Of a DNA stretch of 11,713 nt, positions 6,562 through 11,713 are shown piece by piece (positions within the stretch are counted from its first letter, which is position 1; each line of letters starts with the position of its first letter). The DNA lies in the NCBI GenBank assembly GCA_903839795.1, contig CAIMDR010000743.1, positions 1 to 11,713 of the forward strand, given 5' to 3'. A program made the position numbers and the translations under genes. Source of the DNA: an uncultured Methylococcaceae bacterium. Lineage in GTDB: Bacteria > Pseudomonadota > Gammaproteobacteria > Methylococcales > Methylomonadaceae. The notes below the pieces were generated by a model. The model saw only the letters and a list, made by a program, of their open reading frames with translations, searched no databases and was not told the origin of the DNA.

Positions 6562-9500
6562 ATGCAAAAAACCGCTAATCACCGCGAACAAATCATAGCC
6601 TCGCTAAACCTTATGGATCATGTCCTGCCCGGTCAAGCGCCGATTCTTGATTTCGTGCATCACAATACCTTGCATGGATTTCAGCATTTACCGTTTGAAG
6701 AGGCACTGGCAACCTTCGAAGCATTAACCGGTATTTGCGCTTATCTCCCTGAAACACAAACCCGCCTTTTTTATCAGCAAGGGCGCATTAATGACAGTGA
6801 CTTGTCCACGGCTCTGGCAAAGAATCCAAGATTACAGACAGAGCAAACCGTCTGCATATTAAATGACCGTATTATCACGCGAAAAGATATTTATACGCTT
6901 GCGCTCTTATTTGACTTTAACGGTCTTTCCGCTAGCCAGTTAAATTGGCAGATAGAAGAATTAAGTGCTTTAAGTTCAGTTCAAGCTGATGTCCCTCAGT
7001 CTGAGGGACATCAGTTATTTGCAGAAAACACGCCTCAACACACGTTTATCAAATCACTATGGGAAGGTATCTTAACCCGACTTGATTTACAACAAACCGT
7101 GTTGCACCCCGAGGCGTTACTTGATTTATCGCTGGAACAAGCTGAAGAATGGCTGACTGCCTATCAAGACATGCCGCAACCTGTAGATAATTTGCAGGGT
7201 AATGACACCACAGTGTTGGATGAATTATTATCCCAAGTGGGCGATGGTATCACCTTGCGTGGCTTTATCCTCGCCTTAAGCGGAATTGACAGCCTCGACT
7301 CCGTTCGTCCGCAACTAATACGCATCTGTGCATCGGCGATGGATGAAGGCGTTGCGGCATGGCATACACCTGAACGGAGTCATTTAGGCCTTTACGCTGC
7401 CTGGCGGGCAACACTACCCTATGACGCCAATCCTTTTTTTCACGAACTGCCTGACTGGCAACAGATACTGTCTGAACTGCCTGAGGATGCCATCGACGCA
7501 ATCATCCTGCAACTGACTCAATTAGAAATACCGCCAACAAAATGGCCAGGTTATCTCCGTAGACTGGCACTTGAATTACCTGGCTGGTCAGGACTTATTA
7601 ACTGGCGACAACACCACCCTGATTACCAGACAACGAACGATGCGGCACCCAAGTTGGCCGATTATCTCGCCATTCGACTAACGCTGGACAGGTTATGGTT
7701 GAATCAAATCTGCCGGGACATCTGGAAGTGTGAAGCAAAAATTGGCTCACTTCGCGCTTATTTTCGTAAAAACCTGCCTGAATTTACGGTGCGCAGAAGT
7801 GTGTACCAAGGCAATTTGCCGGAATACCTGACTCGACTGGCCGAATCATTAATCATTCAAGCAACTCCCGAACGACACGACCGCACTGATTGGCAACAAC
7901 TTGCCAAGCTAATTTTAACTTGGCAGTGCAGTCCGTTAACTGAAAGCAACGCAGGACTTACGCTACATAACAGTGGTTGGCGTTTGTTTCGTTTATGTCA
8001 GCATTTGGGGCTTAATGCCGAACACCTGCAAACGCTGCAAAAAACCGATTGTCTGGCGATGCTAACCTTACTGGATGAATTTACCGTCACCGAACGCAGT
8101 AAAGTTTGGCTTGATGCTTACGAAAACAATTACCGTGACAGCTTTTTTCAGGCATTGCGTGCCAATCATAATCGTGGTCGTTGGGCTAAACGCAAAAATC
8201 GTCCCGATGCGCAGATTATATTCTGCATGGATGACCGCGAAGAAGGTTTTCGCCGCCATCTTGAAGAATTTAATCCCGCCATTGAAACGCTGGGGGCAGC
8301 CGGATTTTTTGGCGTCGCCATGAATTACCAAGGTCTGGATGACAATAAAGTGACCGCACTGTGTCCGGTGGTAGTGACGCCTGCGCACGAAGTTAAGGAA
8401 GTGGCGCGTACCGGAAACAATAAAGTCTTAGCCACTCATAACCGTGGACGCAAACGCAAGCAGCGACTTGCCAATTGGCTACAGAATGGTTTACGTCGTA
8501 ACCTGCTAGTATCGCATCCGGTTATTGATGTGATTGCGCCACTGACGTTACTGAACCTGCTGGCAAAGTCACTGCTGCCAAAAGCGCACTACCATTTGCT
8601 GTCAAACATGACACAGCAGCTATCGCCACCAGTTAAGACTCAACTCAATTTTACCTCAACGGATAACCTGACCGTTGCTTCGCCGGAGCATCCCAAATCG
8701 GGCTTTACCGATAACGAACAGGCCGACCGTGTTGCCGGTTTACTGCGAAATACAGGATTGACTTACGGCTTTGCCGAATTAGTCATATTGATGGGGCATG
8801 GTTCTATCAGCCAGAATAATCCGCATTTAGCGGCTTATGATTGCGGCGCTTGCAGTGGCCGTCATGGTGGACCCAATGGTCGGGTATTCGCAGCGATGGC
8901 CAATCGTCCGGAAATACGCAACCTATTGATCGAACGCGGCATCATTATTCCATCCGATACTTGGTTTATCGGTGCCGAACACAACACCTGTAATGAAGCC
9001 ATCAGTTGGTTCGATCTAACCGACCTGCCAACAGAGAGACGACACAGCCTGGAAAAATTACAACAGGCATTGCACCATGCTCAACTGATGTCGGCGCACG
9101 AACGCTGTCGCCGACTTGCTTCTGCACCGCGAAAACCAACACCCAAACAGGCCTTGGCGCATATACAGGAACGTGCCGCCGACTTCTCGCAAGCCAGACC
9201 AGAACTGGGACACGCAACTAATGCAGCAGCATTGGTCGGCAGAAGATCACTGACGCAGGGTGCGTTTTTTGATCGGCGCGTATTTTTAATTTCTTATGAT
9301 CCCACTCAAGACCCTGACGGGAACATTCTTGAAGGCATTTTGCTGGCAGTGGGTCCGGTAGGGGCAGGTATTAATCTGGAATATTATTTTTCCACCGTTA
9401 ATAACGAAAACTTTGGATGTGGCTCTAAAGTGCCGCATAACGTAACCGGATTTTTTGGCGTCATGGAAGGAGCCAGCAGTGATTTACGCACCGGCCTGCC

Positions 9501-9837
9501 GCAGCAAATGATTGAAATCCATGAAGCAATGCGCCTGCAACTGTTGGTAGAAGCAAAAACATCGGTACTGGAACGTATTTATGCAGACCAGGAGAGTTTA
9601 CGAGAACTAATAGCCGGTGGCTGGCTTCATTTAAGCACCAAAGATCCGGACAGCGGTGAAATTTTTATTTTTGAGCGTGGGACAGGATTTTTGCTTTGGC
9701 AAGCTGAAGAAAAAAACGTGCCCCTCTGCGACAATTCTCAGGATTGTTACCAAGATCAAACATTACCTGTCCCGCCCAGACTGATTAGACAGCCACTTCG
9801 ACAGGCTCAGGACAGGCCTGAAATAATGGGACTATAG
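6562..9837 (+). CDS. dabA: DabA (DUF2309), inorganic carbon uptake subunit
   Basis: DabA is the carbonic-anhydrase-like soluble subunit of DAB complexes, thought to hydrate CO2 to bicarbonate vectorially, powered by its membrane partner. This 1091-residue protein belongs to the long form, starting with LPGQAPILDFVHHNTLHGFQ. The zinc site is complete: Cys555-x-Asp557-x-Arg559 in IIFCMDDREEGFRRH, His746 in MGHGS, and Cys761 in YDCGACSGRHGG; the 15-residue His-Cys spacing equals that reported for Halothiobacillus DabA2 (His524, Cys539). A conserved C-terminal block includes KVPHNVTGFFGVMEGASSDL and TGLPQQM. The start follows the NuoM-like stop by 9 bp with no clear ribosome-binding site, suggesting coupled translation. 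Oddities are a 29-bp palindrome within codons 142-151 and a C-terminal tail (RQPLRQAQDRPE) encoded by a dispersed repeat. Confidence 0.95.
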   Translation: MQKTANHREQIIASLNLMDHVLPGQAPILDFVHHNTLHGFQHLPFEEALATFEALTGICAYLPETQTRLFYQQGRINDSDLSTALAKNPRLQTEQTVCILNDRIITRKDIYTLALLFDFNGLSASQLNWQIEELSALSSVQADVPQSEGHQLFAENTPQHTFIKSLWEGILTRLDLQQTVLHPEALLDLSLEQAEEWLTAYQDMPQPVDNLQGNDTTVLDELLSQVGDGITLRGFILALSGIDSLDSVRPQLIRICASAMDEGVAAWHTPERSHLGLYAAWRATLPYDANPFFHELPDWQQILSELPEDAIDAIILQLTQLEIPPTKWPGYLRRLALELPGWSGLINWRQHHPDYQTTNDAAPKLADYLAIRLTLDRLWLNQICRDIWKCEAKIGSLRAYFRKNLPEFTVRRSVYQGNLPEYLTRLAESLIIQATPERHDRTDWQQLAKLILTWQCSPLTESNAGLTLHNSGWRLFRLCQHLGLNAEHLQTLQKTDCLAMLTLLDEFTVTERSKVWLDAYENNYRDSFFQALRANHNRGRWAKRKNRPDAQIIFCMDDREEGFRRHLEEFNPAIETLGAAGFFGVAMNYQGLDDNKVTALCPVVVTPAHEVKEVARTGNNKVLATHNRGRKRKQRLANWLQNGLRRNLLVSHPVIDVIAPLTLLNLLAKSLLPKAHYHLLSNMTQQLSPPVKTQLNFTSTDNLTVASPEHPKSGFTDNEQADRVAGLLRNTGLTYGFAELVILMGHGSISQNNPHLAAYDCGACSGRHGGPNGRVFAAMANRPEIRNLLIERGIIIPSDTWFIGAEHNTCNEAISWFDLTDLPTERRHSLEKLQQALHHAQLMSAHERCRRLASAPRKPTPKQALAHIQERAADFSQARPELGHATNAAALVGRRSLTQGAFFDRRVFLISYDPTQDPDGNILEGILLAVGPVGAGINLEYYFSTVNNENFGCGSKVPHNVTGFFGVMEGASSDLRTGLPQQMIEIHEAMRLQLLVEAKTSVLERIYADQESLRELIAGGWLHLSTKDPDSGEIFIFERGTGFLLWQAEEKNVPLCDNSQDCYQDQTLPVPPRLIRQPLRQAQDRPEIMGL
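6986..7014. repeat. 29-bp near-perfect palindrome inside dabA
   Basis: Two perfect 14-base arms, CTGATGTCCCTCAG and its reverse complement, flank a single T. It is read in frame as part of a poorly conserved-looking loop (QADVPQSEGHQLF). A perfect palindrome of this length in coding DNA is not expected from protein constraint and suggests an inserted palindromic repeat or a strong mRNA hairpin. Confidence 0.9.
9794..9820 (+). repeat. Dispersed repeat of the CTTCGACAGGCTCAG type forming the end of dabA
   Basis: CACTTCGACAGGCTCAG followed by GACAGGCCTG matches a short repeat seen scattered through many bacterial genomes. Here it is translated as the PLRQAQDRPE tail of DabA, a peptide typical of ORFs that run into this element. 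It probably replaced the ancestral C-terminus and stop. Confidence 0.65.
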
Positions 9838-9881
9838 AATAATGAAGATAAGCATCTACTTAAGCCGCTTAATTAGTCAAT

Positions 9882-9937
9882 CACGAAGACACACCATTTT
9901 TACCTTGGTTTTTCTTCGTGAACTTCGTGTCTTCGTG
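9882..9937. repeat. CACGAAG-type inverted repeat between dabA and the NuoL-like gene
   Basis: Arms CACGAAGACAC (9882-9892) and GTGTCTTCGTG (9927-9937) are perfect inverted copies with about 34 bases between them; the right side carries the fuller CACGAAG-ACACGAAG-TTCACGAAG pattern. A second copy lies at 11611-11669. It occupies much of the 141-bp gap that splits the operon and could form an mRNA hairpin that stabilises or attenuates the transcript. Confidence 0.8.
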
Positions 9938-9978
9938 GTGAGTAACGCTCTATTAATGCGGAAAGGAGCTTTAGAATT

Positions 9979-11541
9979 ATGGATGCCTTAGTCGCTCTAA
10001 TCCCTTTACTACCCTTTATCGCGGCCGCACTAATCGGCGTCGGCCAGTTATCAGGCGTACTTCGCGGTGAAGCCAGTGAAAGCACAACGGCAATTATCGC
10101 TACCTGGACTATCAGCATGTCCTGCCTGCTGGCCTTGGTATTGCTGGGTGCTGACTTACTCAACAAAAACACGGGGCAATTGAATGTAGGGCAATGGCTA
10201 AGCAGTGATACTTTAAGCATTCCGGTAAACTTTATCACCACGGGATTTAATGTCAGATTAGCCGCTTTGTTTTCAGTACTGTTAGTTATCATCATGCGTT
10301 TTTCGATCAATTACATGCACAGGGAAAGAGGCTTCCACCGCTTTTTCTTTATTTTGAGCCTGTTTGCTTCGGGTATGCTGTTACTGGTGTTATCGGGAAA
10401 TGCAGTCGGTACTTTTTTCGGCTGGGAGATTGCCGGACTCTGTTCTTACCTGTTGATCGCCTACGCCTACCAGCGTCCGATTGCGACTATCAATGCCACG
10501 CGGGTTTTTATCACTAACCGAATCGGTGATACAGGGTTTATTCTGGGGATAGCATTAAGCTATTCCTGGGCAGACAGCATTAACTGGAACGATTTAAATG
10601 CCGTTTCGGCGCAACTCAGCAGGGGTGAAGCGACCGGAATTGCGCTGTGTTTTACTCTGGCGGCATTTGCGAAATCTGCGCAACTACCTTTTACGCCCTG
10701 GTTGGCACGGGCGATGGAAGGGCCAACACCCTCAAGTGCCGTATTTTATGGCGCGATTATGATTCATGCCGGTGTTTATCTTGTCTGTGTGTTACAACCC
10801 GTTTTTGAACAAGCACCCTTTGCTATGGCGTTGCTCGCAGTAGTCGGGGGCATAACGGCGATTTATAGCTTTATCGTTGGCTTAACCCAGACTGATGTGA
10901 AGAGTTCACAGGTTTTTGCCACATCAGGTCAGTTGGGACTTATGTTTCTGGCCTGTGGCTTGGGCTTTTGGCAACTGGCCAGTTGGCATCTTTGCGCCCA
11001 TGCGGTAGTCCGTTGCTATCTATTTTTAACCGCGCCATCATTGATGCACACTGTACTGGGCAATCCAGTAAAACCGGTTACGCCGGTCATCGCCAGACTG
11101 CGCTGGACTTACATTGCATCATTACAGCGTTTCTGGCTGGATCAAATTACCGATTGGACTTTGGTGAGACCGCTTCGACGACTGGCACACGATCTTAGCT
11201 ATTTTGACGACCATATTATTGATCACATAATGGGTATGCCTGCTCCCGCTATTCGTACCCTGTCATCACTGGCACAACAGGAAGAAAAAATACTCGGTGC
11301 CCGACTGGATAATGACGCAGATCAATTTGCCCAAGGCAGTGGTCTGGCGGGCAAACTTACCGAATGGTTTGCCGCCATCATGCACGGGTTTGAAGACCGC
11401 TTTGTGTTACGCGGCATCAACAAAGACGCCATTATGCAAGGTCGAAAACTGGGGCACGCTGCCAATAAATTTGAGCAGTTAATCTTAAGGCCGCGTTATC
11501 TGGTTCTGTTTGTATTAATAACCTTGTTGATTGTATTTTAA
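9979..11541 (+). CDS. NuoL-like membrane subunit with shortened antiporter domain, DabB-like candidate
   Basis: A 520-residue inner-membrane protein of the PF00361 family, related to NuoL/DabB. The N-terminal two thirds align well: FFGWEIAGLCSYLLIAYAY with Glu150 (NuoL Glu144), FAKSAQLPFTPWLARAM with Lys232 (Lys229), GPTPSSAVFYGAIMIHAGVY, and QTDVKSSQVFATSGQLG. Differences at key places: the NuoL His254 position is Tyr, and the Lys342 position in HAFFKALLFL is Arg345 (HAVVRCYLFL). After about residue 361 the usual helices 11-14, including the Lys399 segment, are absent; sequence jumps to a NuoL-like tail (RFWLDQITDWTLVRPLRRLA, FDDHIIDHIM) and one final helix (LVLFVLITLLIVF). AAGGAG precedes the ATG by 10 bases. 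Probably a structural or modified partner of DabA in the same complex. Confidence 0.85.
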   Translation: MDALVALIPLLPFIAAALIGVGQLSGVLRGEASESTTAIIATWTISMSCLLALVLLGADLLNKNTGQLNVGQWLSSDTLSIPVNFITTGFNVRLAALFSVLLVIIMRFSINYMHRERGFHRFFFILSLFASGMLLLVLSGNAVGTFFGWEIAGLCSYLLIAYAYQRPIATINATRVFITNRIGDTGFILGIALSYSWADSINWNDLNAVSAQLSRGEATGIALCFTLAAFAKSAQLPFTPWLARAMEGPTPSSAVFYGAIMIHAGVYLVCVLQPVFEQAPFAMALLAVVGGITAIYSFIVGLTQTDVKSSQVFATSGQLGLMFLACGLGFWQLASWHLCAHAVVRCYLFLTAPSLMHTVLGNPVKPVTPVIARLRWTYIASLQRFWLDQITDWTLVRPLRRLAHDLSYFDDHIIDHIMGMPAPAIRTLSSLAQQEEKILGARLDNDADQFAQGSGLAGKLTEWFAAIMHGFEDRFVLRGINKDAIMQGRKLGHAANKFEQLILRPRYLVLFVLITLLIVF

Positions 11542-11610
11542 AATACTAATGGTACAGCCCATGACCGACAGAGAAACATCGGTTAACAGATTATCAAAAA
11601 CATTTTATTT
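11542..11610 (+). other. Short intergenic stretch with a 36-codon ORF running into the repeat
   Basis: An ATG at 11561 opens MTDRETSVNRLSKTFYL and then reads through the inverted repeat to TGA at 11669-11671. No clear ribosome-binding site is seen and the second half is repeat-derived (RRHEGHE). It may be the stub of a gene overrun by the repeat or mere chance; I do not call it a gene. Confidence 0.2.
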
Positions 11611-11669
11611 ACCACGAAGACACGAAGGACACGAAGTTTTTTTCTTCGTGTCCTTCGTGTCTTTGCGGT
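11611..11669. repeat. CACGAAG-type inverted repeat after the operon, possible terminator
   Basis: Two 26-base arms (11611-11636 and 11644-11669), complementary except for two positions near the outer end, flank a loop of seven T. The unit ACCACGAAGACACGAAGG matches the family of the copy at 9882-9937. A hairpin this long, 70 bases past the last stop, could end or protect the operon transcript, although no U-run directly follows it. Confidence 0.85.
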
Positions 11670-11713
11670 GATAATCTTTTAAATTTTATCAATCGATTTA
11701 TTGTGGATTTACC

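Noticed and set aside
8068..8388. 106-codon minus-strand ORF
   Set aside because: It is antisense to the zinc-site region of dabA, which is clearly the coding frame.
9900..10310. 136-codon minus-strand ORF ending SPRRHEVHEEKPR
   Set aside because: It is antisense to the NuoL-like gene, and its end is simply the translated inverted repeat.
5080..11541. A complex I (nuo) operon
   Set aside because: Only NuoM- and NuoL-like subunits are present, with DabA between them and no other nuo gene, so respiratory complex I is unlikely.
9882..11669. CRISPR or transposon ends
   Set aside because: The two CACGAAG repeats are dispersed inverted repeats without regular spacers, transposase or clear target duplications.

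Overview
The window looks like a chromosomal segment of a gammaproteobacterium, most plausibly an autotrophic or methylotrophic/methanotrophic aquatic type. This is inference from three things: the Xanthomonas-type Rrf2 regulator next to sufB, a long-form DabA (DUF2309) inorganic-carbon gene, and dispersed repeats common in such genomes. No rRNA or tRNA gene is visible. Base composition is moderate and becomes AT-rich in the toxin-antitoxin region.

Left part, minus strand (1-4838). Reading in the direction of transcription, an Rrf2 Fe-S regulator (4838-4374) is followed after 16 bp by sufB (4357-2909) and after 29 bp by a bestrophin-family anion channel gene (2879-1974). Then comes a run of toxin-antitoxin material: a RelB-like antitoxin (1839-1645) with only a broken toxin remnant behind it, a hicB-hicA pair (1500-1062), a 45-codon orphan ORF (1042-905), and a yefM/yoeB-type pair (836-325). 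At the left edge (272-1) lies a damaged copy of the start of sufC. It has a frameshift, an altered Walker A motif, and loses SufC-like sequence after about 55 codons. The usual sufB-sufC order is therefore broken by a bestrophin gene and a toxin-antitoxin island.

Centre (4839-5079). A 241-bp divergent intergenic region carries a good sigma70-type promoter for the Rrf2-sufB unit and one for the rightward operon, each overlapped by small dyads.

Right part, plus strand (5080-11541). This is a three-gene operon with a NuoM/MrpD-like proton-conducting membrane subunit (5080-6552), a 1091-residue DabA (6562-9837) with a complete beta-carbonic-anhydrase-like zinc site, and a NuoL-like subunit (9979-11541) that appears to lack its later antiporter helices but keeps a C-terminal tail. 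Together they most likely form a DAB-type, ion-gradient-driven CO2-hydrating/bicarbonate-accumulating complex. The bestrophin across the divergent promoter could conduct chloride or bicarbonate, but that link is speculative.

The operon is dotted with repeats: a 29-bp near-perfect palindrome inside dabA, a dispersed repeat that encodes the last residues of DabA, and two copies of a CACGAAGACACGAAG-type inverted repeat. One copy lies between dabA and the NuoL-like gene and the other lies just after the operon.
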